Shown here: positions 31,318 through 39,695 of the stretch, in pieces
Position numbering within the stretch: the first letter of the stretch is position 1
Layout of the letters: each line of letters starts with the position of its first letter
Assembly: GCF_000787815.1 (NCBI RefSeq)
Contig: NZ_BBPO01000040.1
Coordinates: 23,520 to 75,343 of the forward strand
Origin: Streptacidiphilus neutrinimicus
GTDB taxonomy: Bacteria > Actinomycetota > Actinomycetes > Streptomycetales > Streptomycetaceae
Length of the DNA: 51,824 nucleotides
Reading direction: 5' to 3'
Made by a program: the position numbers and the translations under genes
The notes under the pieces: generated by a model
What the model saw: the letters and a program-made list of their open reading frames with translations, nothing else
Told to the model about the DNA's origin: nothing
Databases searched by the model: none

Positions 31318-31899
31318 TCAGGCATGGCTCGGAAGCTCCGGGCGGGCGGCGCTGAACTGGATCACCACCGGGCGGCCGCGCCCGCCCATCGGGCGCGCCT
31401 GCGAATGGCGCATCACCAGACCCCGGTTGGCCGCGCTGTGCAGGACGAACCGCAGCCAGTCGGCGTCGGCGCCGATCAGCGCGGCGATCTGGGGCGCGCT
31501 GAAGCGCCGGTCCGGCTCGGCCGCCAACACCTCCAGCGCCCGGTCCAGATGACGCCCCGGCCGACCGCGCCGCCCCGCCTCCGGCCTGGACGGCCCCGCT
31601 CCGCCCGGCTGCCGCGCCGCGCCCGCCGGGCGCCCGCCGGTCTGGTGCACCAGCGAGACACGCGGCCGCGGGATGCCCAGCCCCGGCACGGGCGGGTCCT
31701 CGGCCGTGTCGAGGCCCGACGCCTCTCCGTCGAGGAGGGCCTGGAGGCGGCCGCGCGCCTCCTCGATCCCTCTCAGCTCCCGTACGACCTCCTGCAGCAG
31801 AGCCAGCCGACGCTGCTCCGCGCGCACGCGCTCCTCGAAGATGGGCAGGCAGTCGGTCGGGTCCGCCACCAGGTCGGCCGGCGTCAGGTCCGCGATCAC
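31318..31899 (-). CDS. Protein with C-terminal winged-helix domain
   Basis: From GTG 31899 the 193-aa product starts VIADLTPADLVADPTDCLPI, followed by a coiled-coil region EERVRAEQRRLALLQEVVRE and LRGIEEARGRLQALLDGE, a Pro/Gly/Arg-rich linker, and a helix-turn-helix ALEVLAAEPDRRFSAPQIAA then WLRFVLHSAANRGLVMRH. This looks like a small DNA-binding regulator whose coiled coil may dimerise it. The family was not named with confidence. It lies 71 nt downstream of the DUF4331 gene on the same strand and may be its partner. Confidence 0.6.
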   Translation of the reverse strand: MIADLTPADLVADPTDCLPIFEERVRAEQRRLALLQEVVRELRGIEEARGRLQALLDGEASGLDTAEDPPVPGLGIPRPRVSLVHQTGGRPAGAARQPGGAGPSRPEAGRRGRPGRHLDRALEVLAAEPDRRFSAPQIAALIGADADWLRFVLHSAANRGLVMRHSQARPMGGRGRPVVIQFSAARPELPSHA

Positions 31900-31970
31900 G
31901 CCGTGACCGTATTGCCCGCCCCGCGCAGAACACCACCGACGCCCGGCAGCGCCACCCGAAGGAAGGACTT

Positions 31971-32939
31971 TCAGGACGTCCGGGCCACCTGATGCGGCTG
32001 GCCGAGGTATGGGAAGACCGTCAGCAGGTCGGTGTGCGGCGGGATGTGGTCGTCGGTCACCTTTCCGTTCGAGATCATCGCGAGCCGGGCCGAGGTGACG
32101 TCGTCGATCAGGGTCCTGCCGTTCGGGTAGGCGGCGGGGCGGGTGCGGTCGTAGCGCAGCACGTCGGGCAGCACGGTGCGCAGCGCCTGCTCGGCCTCGT
32201 CCGCGCCGTAGCCCCCGGTGTGGACCAGCACGGCCGTCCATGCCTCGCGGTAGGCGTCCCAGTCCTCCGCCGGCTCGCCCGCGTTGTACGCCTCCTTGAC
32301 GTCCTCGGCATTGAAGTACGCGGTCAGCGAGGGGTGCGCGCCGCGGTCGACCGAGACCAGCCGGTCTCCCTCGCGCACGCTGACGCGCCCCCACACGCCG
32401 ATCGGCCCGGAGCCCAGCTCGTCGTCGTCGACCTCCAGGACGATGCCGAACACGTTCTTGTCGATGCCGAAGTCGCGCCCGGTCCACTGGAAGCCGTTGA
32501 CGATGCCGTCGAGGTCGGCGAAGAACGGGTCGCTGCGCAGCCCGGCGAAGAAACGGTAGCCGCCGCTCTGCACCACGCTCGGCACCCGCCCGAGCGCGAC
32601 CGCCACGTTCGACATGACGGCCTGGCCGTTGGCCTCGTGCCGCTGCGCGTCCTCGCCGTGCGCCCGCTGGACGGTGACGGTCTGGTGGCCGTTGCGCGGC
32701 GGCGAGAAGACGAAGCTGTAGGCGAGGTCGGCCCGGTTGTCGCCGTCGGTGTCGACGTTGATCCGGTACACGGCGTCCGGATGGAAGGCCTCGCCCTGGG
32801 TGGGGGCGAACGGGTTGACGTTCAGGATCAGGACGGTGCGTCCGGGGTCGACCGAGGGGAAGACGAACAGGTCGGTCATGTCGAGCCGCGCGTCGCCCTT
32901 CGGCGAACGCAGGTCGGGGCCGCTGAGGTGGTGGGACAC
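31971..32939 (-). CDS. DUF4331 family protein
   Basis: The 322-aa protein matches DUF4331: MSHHLSGPDLRSPKGDARLD, MTDLFVFPSVDPGRTVLILN, YRINVDTDGDNRADLAYSF and FFAGLRSDPFFADLDGI, NVFGIVLEVDDDEL. The family has alternating beta strands and acidic residues (possibly metal-binding). There is no signal peptide here, so it is probably cytoplasmic. Function is unknown. ATG 32939 is followed by the family start. It is the first gene of a probable two-gene unit with the winged-helix protein. Confidence 0.82.
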   Translation of the reverse strand: MSHHLSGPDLRSPKGDARLDMTDLFVFPSVDPGRTVLILNVNPFAPTQGEAFHPDAVYRINVDTDGDNRADLAYSFVFSPPRNGHQTVTVQRAHGEDAQRHEANGQAVMSNVAVALGRVPSVVQSGGYRFFAGLRSDPFFADLDGIVNGFQWTGRDFGIDKNVFGIVLEVDDDELGSGPIGVWGRVSVREGDRLVSVDRGAHPSLTAYFNAEDVKEAYNAGEPAEDWDAYREAWTAVLVHTGGYGADEAEQALRTVLPDVLRYDRTRPAAYPNGRTLIDDVTSARLAMISNGKVTDDHIPPHTDLLTVFPYLGQPHQVARTS

Positions 32940-33049
32940 GGTCTCTCCTCGTCGTCGGGACCCCCGATCCGGCGCTCCGGAACGCCTGTCGCGATGCTGC
33001 CATCCGTCACGCGAAACGACGCGGCGGTGGACGGCGAGTCACGATTGGA

Positions 33050-33217
33050 TCACCCGATCGCCGGGCCCCGACGGGCCGGAACGCCAACTTCCTGACGGTG
33101 CGGAGGAGTTCTGCGAACGGCATCCGCCATGCACTCGTCACAAGCGTCCCACCAGGCAAAAGTCCATCCCTGAGGGCTCCCCAGCGACACCTCGGGCGGC
33201 GTACGCTGCTCGGCCAT
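33050..33217 (-). CDS. Possible 55-aa protein, low confidence
   Basis: A minus-strand frame from ATG 33217 reads MAEQRTPPEVSLGSPQGWTF, then AWWDACDECMADAVRR, stopping at 33050. The Trp-rich, CxxC-like content is unusual for a shadow frame, but codon use weakens after codon 35. It shares its start codon, head to head (CATG), with the plus-strand gene at 33216. Either one or both may be real. Confidence 0.25.
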   Translation of the reverse strand: MAEQRTPPEVSLGSPQGWTFAWWDACDECMADAVRRTPPHRQEVGVPARRGPAIG

Positions 33218-33470
33218 GAACCCCGTGCTCGCCTCCGCCGTCGCACCCGTCACCACGGCGCACCCGACCGACCCGATCCACTGGCGCAACCACAACCTGC
33301 CCATCACCGAGCCGGTGCCGGTTCCCTGCCGGGCCCGGATCGACGACGAGGTGATCAGCATCGACAGCTGCCGGGGCAACGGTCCCTATGTCGTCCACCT
33401 GACCGAGCCGCTGAAGCAGGCTCACCCCGTGGGTTCGCCCCTGGAGGTCCTGGAGGACATCTCCGGATGA
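33216..33470 (+). CDS. Hypothetical protein (84 aa)
   Basis: The product from ATG 33216 contains HPTDPIHWRNHNLPITEPVP, then RARIDDEVISIDSCRGNGPY and VVHLTEPLKQAHPVG, ending LEVLEDISG. It is soluble with mixed composition and no recognised family. No good ribosome binding site precedes it. It ends 42 nt before the murJ-like gene and could be co-transcribed with it. Confidence 0.45.
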   Translation: MNPVLASAVAPVTTAHPTDPIHWRNHNLPITEPVPVPCRARIDDEVISIDSCRGNGPYVVHLTEPLKQAHPVGSPLEVLEDISG

Positions 33471-33512
33471 TCCGGGCACGGACCGTCGGCGGCCCGCGCC
33501 CTCCCCTACGTT

Positions 33513-35234
33513 GTGATCATGACGGAGGAGACGGCGGAGCACACGTCGAAGGTCCATCGGCCCGAACGCCCGCGCGGGCGCGGCCGGCACGCCAAGCGTC
33601 GCGGCGGTGAGCAGGCAGGCGGCGCGGCGGTCGCGCGGTCCTCGGCGCTGCTCGCGCTCGGCACGGTGATGTCCCGCTCCACCGGCATGGTGCGGCTGGT
33701 GCTGCAGGGCGCCGCGCTGGGCGTCACGGCCGACGCGGGCGCCTACAACACCGCGAACACCGTGCCGACCAGCCTCTACACGCTGATGATCGGCGGAGCG
33801 CTCAACTCGGTGCTGGTCCCGCAGCTGGTGCGGGCGCGCGACGAGCACGCGGACGGCGGGCGCGCCCACGAGCAGCGCCTGCTGACGATGGTGCTGAGCG
33901 TGCTGGCCGTCGGCACCGCGCTGGCGCTGGTGTTCGCGCCGCAGATCGTCGCGCTCCTGACGCCGCCGGGCCCCCACGGCACGAGCGGCGACTACGCGCT
34001 GACGCTCGCCTTCGCCTGGTTCCTGCTGCCGCAGGTGTTCTTCTACGGCCTGTTCTTCATGCTCGGTCAGCTGCTGAACGCCCGCGGCCGGTTCGGCGCG
34101 ATGGGCTGGGCGCCGGTGCTCAACAACGTCGTGCTGATCGGCATGTTCGGCCTGTACATCGTCCTGGCCGGCCGGGGCGGACACCTCACCTCCCTGGAGG
34201 TCGTGCTGCTCGGGACGGCGACGACCGCCGGGATCGCGCTGCAGGCGCTGTGCCTGCTGCCCGCGCTACTGCGGACGGGCTTCTCCTTTCGGCCGCGCTT
34301 CGACTGGCGCGGCACGGGCCTGGGGCGCAGCATCGCCGCCGCGCGGTGGACCCTGCTGTTCGTGCTCGTCAACCAGGTCGCGCTGGCGGTGGTGACCCGC
34401 TACGCGAACGCGGTCGACGCCGTGGCGCGGCAGGCCGACGCCGGCAACACCCCGTACTTCTTCGCGCAGAACATCTGGATGCTGCCGCAGTCGGTGGTCA
34501 CCGTGTCCCTGGTGACCGCGCTGCTGCCCCGGATGAGCCGGGCCGTCTCCGAGCACCGCCTCGACGACGCGCGCGCGGACCTGTCGCGGGCCCTGCGGAC
34601 GACGGGCGTGGCGATCGTCCCCGCCGCGTTCTTCTTCCTGGCGTTCGGGCCGCAGATAGCCGTCCTGCTCTTCTCGCACGGACCGGACGGTCCAGCCGCC
34701 GCACAGCCGCTCGGCGAGATGCTGCAGGCGTTCGCCCTGGGCCTGATCCCGTTCTCGGCCCAGTACCTGCTGCTGCGCGGTTTCTACGCCTTCGAGGACA
34801 CCAGGACGCCCTTCTGGACCGCGGTGTGGATCTCGCTGCTCGACATCGCGCTGGCCACCGCCTGCCACCTGTGGCTGCCGACGCGGCAGGTCGCGATCGG
34901 GATGGCGGGCGCCTACGCGCTCTCCTACCTGGTCGGCCTGGTGATCACCGCGCACCGCCTGCGGCGTCGCCTGGAACGCCGCCTGGACGGGCGCCGGCTG
35001 GTGCGCACCTACGGCAAGCTCGTCACCGCGGCCGCCTCCGCGGGATTCGCCGGCTGGGCCGCCGCCCGCGCACTGGGCGGATTCCCCGCACCCGCCGGAG
35101 CACCCACGGCGACGGCGCTGTCGGCGCTGACCGTCGGCGGCCTGGTCATGCTCGGCGCTTTCGTCCTCGCCTGCCGTGCCCTCGGCGTCGACGAGCTGCG
35201 CGCCGTACTCGCCCGCCTGCCCGGTCGGCGGTAG
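33513..35234 (+). CDS. MurJ/MviN-type lipid II flippase
   Basis: The 573-aa polytopic membrane protein of the MOP exporter superfamily, MurJ branch, would flip lipid-linked peptidoglycan precursor. Motifs: ALGTVMSRSTGMVRLVLQGA, ADAGAYNTANTVPTSLYTLM, GALNSVLVPQLVRAR, FYGLFFMLGQLLNARGRFGA and YFFAQNIWMLPQSVVTVSLV, with about 14 membrane helices. The N-terminus has a basic, disordered 40-residue extension (RPERPRGRGRHAKRRGG). GTG 33513 or ATG 33519 are possible starts. Actinomycetes often have several MurJ paralogues; the isolated context suggests it may not be the essential copy. Confidence 0.88.
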   Translation: MIMTEETAEHTSKVHRPERPRGRGRHAKRRGGEQAGGAAVARSSALLALGTVMSRSTGMVRLVLQGAALGVTADAGAYNTANTVPTSLYTLMIGGALNSVLVPQLVRARDEHADGGRAHEQRLLTMVLSVLAVGTALALVFAPQIVALLTPPGPHGTSGDYALTLAFAWFLLPQVFFYGLFFMLGQLLNARGRFGAMGWAPVLNNVVLIGMFGLYIVLAGRGGHLTSLEVVLLGTATTAGIALQALCLLPALLRTGFSFRPRFDWRGTGLGRSIAAARWTLLFVLVNQVALAVVTRYANAVDAVARQADAGNTPYFFAQNIWMLPQSVVTVSLVTALLPRMSRAVSEHRLDDARADLSRALRTTGVAIVPAAFFFLAFGPQIAVLLFSHGPDGPAAAQPLGEMLQAFALGLIPFSAQYLLLRGFYAFEDTRTPFWTAVWISLLDIALATACHLWLPTRQVAIGMAGAYALSYLVGLVITAHRLRRRLERRLDGRRLVRTYGKLVTAAASAGFAGWAAARALGGFPAPAGAPTATALSALTVGGLVMLGAFVLACRALGVDELRAVLARLPGRR

Positions 35235-35277
35235 GGCCTGACCCCCAAGGCGGGCCCTCGCGGGAGCGCTCGGGTGG

Positions 35278-36171
35278 TCAGGACTGCGGCGGGGCGGGCT
35301 CCTTGCGCCAGATGCGGACCTCGGTGCCGGGCCGGCGCTCGGAGAACCGGCCCGCCGGGGAGGCCTGCGCCAGGAGCGCGCGCAGCTCCGCCTCGAACGC
35401 GGCGCGCCGCGCGCCGAAGAGGTGCGGGGCCGAGGAGGAGAGCGAGAACACCTGGGCGACCACGTCGTCGTGGTCTCGCTCCAGCGCCTGTCCGCCCGCG
35501 ACGACGAGGCGCTGCGGACCGGCGAAGCAGGCCCGGCCGAGGACCTCGGCCTCGCCGCCGGGCGTGCCATGCGGCAGGGTGCCGCGGCCGGCGCGCCGGA
35601 CCGGACCGAGGTAGCGGCGCACGAGGGCGTCGACGGCGGCGTAGGGCACGGGCGGGAACGGGAGTGCGTCCGCGCCGGACGTCGCCGCCGCAGGTTTCGT
35701 CTTGAGGTCCGTCTTCGGCTGCGTCTTCACGTCGGCGACGTGCACGAAGGCCCCGCCGGGTCGCAGCAGCCGGAGCATGGCCGCCGCGACGCGCTCCTGG
35801 TCCATCCAGTGGAACGACTGGCCGAACGTCACGACGGTGAAGGCGCCGAGGCCCGAGGGGAGCTCCTCCGCGCGGGCCAGAATCCACCGCGTCCGGTCGT
35901 TCAGGCCCGTCTCGGCGGCGACCCGCTCCGCCTCGGCGAGCATCCCCGGGTCCGGGTCCACGCCGACGACGTCGGCGAAGAGAGGGGCGAGGTCCAGCGC
36001 CAGGGTGCCGGGCCCGCAGCCGACGTCGAGGAGGCGACCCCGGCCGTCGAGGGCCAGCGCGTCGCGGAGCGCCTCCGCCAGACCCGGCGCGTACGGGAGG
36101 CGGCCACGCCGGTAGTACGGCGCCGCGCCCGCGAACAGCGTCTCGTCCCACTGCCAGTCGCCGATGGTCAT
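35278..36171 (-). CDS. Class I SAM-dependent methyltransferase
   Basis: The 297-aa enzyme has a Rossmann fold: motif I GRLLDVGCGPGTLALDLA, the acidic end of strand 2 VVGVDPDPGMLAEAERVA, motif post-I LARAEELPSGLGAFTVVTFG and HWMDQERVAAAMLRLLRPGG. It begins with the YYRRGRLPYAPGL motif typical of the 'UbiE/methyltransferase type 11' group. The middle has a Lys/Thr-rich insertion (VKTQPKTDLKTKP). The substrate is unknown. It converges on the murJ-like gene with a gap of about 43 nt. Confidence 0.87.
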   Translation of the reverse strand: MTIGDWQWDETLFAGAAPYYRRGRLPYAPGLAEALRDALALDGRGRLLDVGCGPGTLALDLAPLFADVVGVDPDPGMLAEAERVAAETGLNDRTRWILARAEELPSGLGAFTVVTFGQSFHWMDQERVAAAMLRLLRPGGAFVHVADVKTQPKTDLKTKPAAATSGADALPFPPVPYAAVDALVRRYLGPVRRAGRGTLPHGTPGGEAEVLGRACFAGPQRLVVAGGQALERDHDDVVAQVFSLSSSAPHLFGARRAAFEAELRALLAQASPAGRFSERRPGTEVRIWRKEPAPPQS

Positions 36172-36222
36172 GGCTGAACCCCCGATCCGGTCACCGCCCG
36201 ATGTTCGCAGACCCGGCGCGGC

Positions 36223-37158
36223 TCAGCGCCGGTGGACCCAGCCGGGGGTCCAGGTGCCGGGGGCGTCGACGGCGGGCGGCGAGGCGGCCAGGTACGCGCG
36301 GAGGGTGGTCAGCGCGGGGTGGGGGTTGTCGCGGTGCCACAGCAGCGAGTGCGGGTAGACGGGCGTCGGGTCGGTGACCGGGATGCGGCGCAGGCCGTGG
36401 CCGGTCGGCCAGACGAGGCGGGAGGTCTCGCCCATGAAGGTGGCCAGCGCCGGGGTGTCCGCGACGGTGTCCAGCAGGGCGTCGGAGCCGAAGTTGGGGC
36501 CGGTCGCCTCGATGGTGAGGCCGAACTCGGCGACGAGGTCGTCGTAGTAGGCGGCCCACTCGGTACCGGGGACGATGCCGGGCATCCAGATCCGGTGGCC
36601 GACAAGCTGGGCCAAGGTCACCGAGCGGGCGGAGGCCAGCGCGTGCCCGGGGCCGGTGAGGAGCTGCAGCGGCTCATCGAGCACTCGGACCGACTCGATG
36701 TCGTCGGGCAGCGGCGCGCCCGGCATGGCCACGGCGCGGAAGGACGCGTCGATGGCCCCGGACCGCAGGGCGCCCACGGCGGTCTCGACGTCGAAGAGCA
36801 TCACCACGTCGAGGTCGACGTCAGGGTGCGCCCGGTGGAAGGCGCGCATCAGGCCCGACTGCGCGCTGCGCGAGGCGATCACGTCGACGCGCAGCGGTCG
36901 GCGGGCCGCGTGCACGGACGCGACGGCCCGCTCGGCGACCCGCAGCAGCTCGCGGGCGTGCGGCAGGAAGGCCTGCCCGTCGATGGTCAGCTGCGCGCCG
37001 CGCGCCGTGCGGGTGAACAGGCGCACGTCCAGGCTGCGTTCGAGCGCGGCGATGCGCTTGGAGACGGCCTGCTGGCTGACCGCCAGCTCGGCGGCGGCGT
37101 CCTGGAACCGGCCCGCGTCGGCGGCGACGACGAAGGTCCGAACCGCGTCGAGATCCAT
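36223..37158 (-). CDS. LysR-family transcriptional regulator
   Basis: The 311-aa regulator has an N-terminal winged helix MDLDAVRTFVVAADAGRFQD, AAAELAVSQQAVSKRIAALE, and a periplasmic-binding-protein-like effector domain (about 90-295; LRVDVIASRSAQSGLMRAFH). ATG 37158 is chosen as the canonical LysR opening; GTG 37167 is three codons upstream. It is divergent from an MFS exporter, and the intergenic region holds a perfect palindrome, so it very probably controls that exporter and itself. Confidence 0.9.
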   Translation of the reverse strand: MDLDAVRTFVVAADAGRFQDAAAELAVSQQAVSKRIAALERSLDVRLFTRTARGAQLTIDGQAFLPHARELLRVAERAVASVHAARRPLRVDVIASRSAQSGLMRAFHRAHPDVDLDVVMLFDVETAVGALRSGAIDASFRAVAMPGAPLPDDIESVRVLDEPLQLLTGPGHALASARSVTLAQLVGHRIWMPGIVPGTEWAAYYDDLVAEFGLTIEATGPNFGSDALLDTVADTPALATFMGETSRLVWPTGHGLRRIPVTDPTPVYPHSLLWHRDNPHPALTTLRAYLAASPPAVDAPGTWTPGWVHRR

Positions 37159-37175
37159 GGCCGCCACCCTACGGG

Positions 37176-37192
37176 CACAACCGATGGTTGTG
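37176..37192. promoter_or_regulatory. Palindromic operator in the LysR/MFS intergenic region
   Basis: CACAACC-GAT-GGTTGTG is a perfect 7-3-7 inverted repeat. Extra half-sites GGTTGT occur at 37208-37213 and 37274-37279 toward the MFS gene. Such an arrangement (strong recognition site plus weaker activation sites) is typical of LysR regulators. Confidence 0.6.
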
Positions 37193-37215
37193 GCCAGGTG
37201 GTCCTGTGGTTGTTT

Positions 37216-37241
37216 GCCCCGCAGGTAGGCCCCGCAGGTAG
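37216..37241. repeat. 13-bp direct repeat in the LysR/MFS intergenic region
   Basis: GCCCCGCAGGTAG occurs twice without a gap (37216-37228 and 37229-37241), between two GGTTGT half-sites and close to where the MFS promoter should be. Confidence 0.8.
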
Positions 37242-37307
37242 GGTGCTCGCTTTGATGCTCTCGGTCGCGGATCGGTTGTGCAGGGCGAAGGACGAGGGGC
37301 GGCGGGC

Positions 37308-38624
37308 GTGCGGGACGGTCGAGCGGGCGGCGAAAGGAACGACCGAGGGAACAGCCACAGGAACGGCCGGGGGAACGGGCGTCGGCTCGGGCGGCGGTTC
37401 GGATGGCTGTGGGGAGCCTACGGGACCAGCGCCCTCGGCACCTGGCTGGCCTTCGGCGCGTTCCCGCTGATCGCGATCCGGGTGCTGCACGCCGGGTCGG
37501 CGGAGGTCGCGGCGCTGTCGTCCGCCGGTGCGGCCGTGGGCGCGGCGGTGGCCGTGCCGCTCGGGCCGTGGGTGGAGTTCCGCCGCAAGCGGCCGGTGCT
37601 GGTCGCGATGGACCTGGCGCGCTTCGTGGCGCTGCTGACGATCCCGGTCGCGTTCGCGCTCGGCGCGCTCTCCTTCCTCCAACTGCTGGCGGTCTCGGTG
37701 GTCGTGGCGGCGGCCGACATCACCTTCCGGTCCGCCTCCGGCGCGTTCCTCAAGACTCTGGTGCCGGCCGAGGACCTGCTCGTGGCGAACGCCCGGTTCG
37801 AGTCCACGGCCTGGACGACCACGATCCTCGGGCCGCCGCTGGGCGGCGCCCTGATCGGGCTCCTCGGTCCGGTGGCGACGGTCGTGGCGGACGCGCTCAG
37901 CTACCTGCTCTCGGCGCTGGGCATCCACGCCGCCCGCGGACCCGAGGCCGAGCCGGTGCCGGAGCGACGCGACGCCGCGCGCATGCGGGCGGGCGACCTG
38001 CTCGACGGCTGGCGGTACATCCTGGGCAACCAGGCTCTGCGCGCGCTCTTCTTCAACACGGCCGTCTTCAACGGCCTGGTGATGGCCGCCGAGCCGCTGC
38101 TGGCCGTGCTGATGCTCGGTCGGCTCGGCTTCGCGCCGTGGCAGTACGGCCTCGCCTTCGCCGCGCCGTCGATCGGCGGGCTGCTCGGCGCACGGCTGGC
38201 CCGTCCGCTGGCCACCCGGTTCGGGCAGCGTCAGGTGCTGCTCGTCTCCGGGGCGCTGCGGGCCCTGTGGCCGGTCGGCCTGGCCTTCGTCGGGCCGGGG
38301 ACGGGCGGGCTGCTGACGGTCATCGGCGTCGAGCTCGGGCTGATCTTCTGCTGCGGCGTCTTCAACCCCCTCTACGCCACCTACCGCCTCGAGCGGACCG
38401 CGAACGACCGCGTCGCGCGGACGCTGAACGCCTGGACGGTGACGACCAAGGCGTCGACGGCCGCGCTGACGGCGGTGTGGGGCGTGCTGGGCGCGGTGCT
38501 CGGGCTGCGCCCGGCGCTGGCGCTGGCCGGTGTGCTGCTGCTGGCGACCCCGCTGCTGCTGCCCCGCCGCGCGGCCGTCACGCTCACCGCGCCGGAGCCG
38601 GAGCCGGCTCCGAGCGGCGCCTGA
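37308..38624 (+). CDS. MFS transporter (MFS_3/EntS-like exporter)
   Basis: The 438-aa membrane protein has about 12 helices and belongs to the major-facilitator group of EntS-like exporters: WLWGAYGTSALGTWLAFGAF, SAGAAVGAAVAVPLGPWVEF, RRKRPVLVAMDLARF (the inter-helix basic loop), SASGAFLKTLVPAEDLLVAN and WRYILGNQALRALFFNTAVF. GTG 37308 has GAGGGG upstream; GTG 37278 is 10 codons earlier. The first 30 residues are basic and repetitive (RNDRGNSHRNGRGNGRR). Likely role is export of a drug or metabolite under the divergent LysR. Confidence 0.87.
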   Translation: MRDGRAGGERNDRGNSHRNGRGNGRRLGRRFGWLWGAYGTSALGTWLAFGAFPLIAIRVLHAGSAEVAALSSAGAAVGAAVAVPLGPWVEFRRKRPVLVAMDLARFVALLTIPVAFALGALSFLQLLAVSVVVAAADITFRSASGAFLKTLVPAEDLLVANARFESTAWTTTILGPPLGGALIGLLGPVATVVADALSYLLSALGIHAARGPEAEPVPERRDAARMRAGDLLDGWRYILGNQALRALFFNTAVFNGLVMAAEPLLAVLMLGRLGFAPWQYGLAFAAPSIGGLLGARLARPLATRFGQRQVLLVSGALRALWPVGLAFVGPGTGGLLTVIGVELGLIFCCGVFNPLYATYRLERTANDRVARTLNAWTVTTKASTAALTAVWGVLGAVLGLRPALALAGVLLLATPLLLPRRAAVTLTAPEPEPAPSGA

Positions 38625-38733
38625 GGTCGTCGGCAGATCGACCGGCCAGTCAACTTGACCGGCAGTGAACGAACGGACACACCGTCGGGTTCACACCGCC
38701 GGTCCCCGGCCGGGACGGAAGACGGGCTCGCGG

Positions 38734-39627
38734 CTACGAAGCACGACGGGACCGGAGGTGGGCGCCCTTCGCCGCCCCTTCCGCGTACAGCTCGGAGATC
38801 AGCGCGACGGCCTCGGCCGTGGCCGGGTGGGGGTCGCGGCGCGGCCAGACGACGTGGACGGGGACGGGCGCGGTTCCGCGCAGCGGCCGGAAGGCGATGC
38901 CCTCACGGCGGTACTGCGTCGCGGTGCTCTCCGGGGTGATGCCGATACAGCGGCCGGCGGTGATGGCGGCGAGCCAGTCGTCGATGTCCTGGGTGTAGGT
39001 CAGGGTCGGGCGCTCGCCCGTGGGCCAGAGCTCGGGCGTGGTGGTGCCGGTGCGGCGGTCGACGACGACCGTGCGGGTGCGGGTCTCGTCGAGGCCGACG
39101 GACCGGCGCCTGGCCCACGCATCGTCCGAGGCGACGGCCACCACCCGCCGTTCGAGCCCGACGACCGTGCTGGCGAAGCGCTGCCCGTCGACGGGCCCGC
39201 GCACGATCGCCAGGTCGCACACGCCCTCGGCCAACCCGCCGGTGGAGGTGTTGGTGCGAACAAGCCGCAGCTCGACCTCCGGTTGCGCGGCGGCCCAGCG
39301 GCGCTGGAACGCGGAGGTGTGGTGGCCCATCGCGGACCAGGCGTGGCCGATCCGCAGCGTGGTGTGGCCGGTGGCGAGCTCGCGCGTCAGGGTGTCGACC
39401 TCGGCGAGCAGGTGCCGGGCCCGGCCCAGGACGTGGGTTCCCGACGGCGTCAGGGAGATGCTGTGGCTGGTGCGGTGCAGCAGCCGGACGCCGAGAGCGG
39501 CCTCCAGCCCGGCCAGGGTGCGCGAGACGGCGGCCTGCGAGACGCCGAGCTCCAGCGCGGCGTCGGTGAAACTGCCGGTGTCGACGATGGCCACCAGGCA
39601 ACGCAGCTGTTTCAGCTCGACGTCCAT
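38734..39627 (-). CDS. LysR-family transcriptional regulator
   Basis: The protein from ATG 39627 opens MDVELKQLRCLVAIVDTGSF with the helix-turn-helix TDAALELGVSQAAVSRTLAG, then an effector domain (LRIGHAWSAMGHHTSAFQRR, LRLVRTNTSTGGLAEGVCDL, ITAGRCIGITPESTA). This C-terminal half is typical of regulators of small-molecule efflux in Streptomyces. The longer frame to 39669 is rejected: MDVELKQ is the normal start. A palindrome overlaps its own start codon, suggesting direct autorepression. Divergent from the EamA transporter. Confidence 0.9.
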   Translation of the reverse strand: MDVELKQLRCLVAIVDTGSFTDAALELGVSQAAVSRTLAGLEAALGVRLLHRTSHSISLTPSGTHVLGRARHLLAEVDTLTRELATGHTTLRIGHAWSAMGHHTSAFQRRWAAAQPEVELRLVRTNTSTGGLAEGVCDLAIVRGPVDGQRFASTVVGLERRVVAVASDDAWARRRSVGLDETRTRTVVVDRRTGTTTPELWPTGERPTLTYTQDIDDWLAAITAGRCIGITPESTATQYRREGIAFRPLRGTAPVPVHVVWPRRDPHPATAEAVALISELYAEGAAKGAHLRSRRAS

Positions 39628-39640
39628 ACGCTCAGCGTAT
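39626..39640. promoter_or_regulatory. LysR-type operator overlapping the regulator's start codon
   Basis: ATACGCT-C-AGCGTAT is a perfect 7-1-7 palindrome containing the LysR consensus T-N11-A. It overlaps the ATG of the minus-strand LysR gene (39625-39627). A second, imperfect symmetric stretch (TGCATGCATTTTGCGCA, about 39652-39668) lies toward the EamA gene. Confidence 0.65.
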
Positions 39641-39695
39641 AGCTGAAGGCGTGCATGCATTTTGCGCATCTACCGCGGCGGCCCATGCTGCGCGT

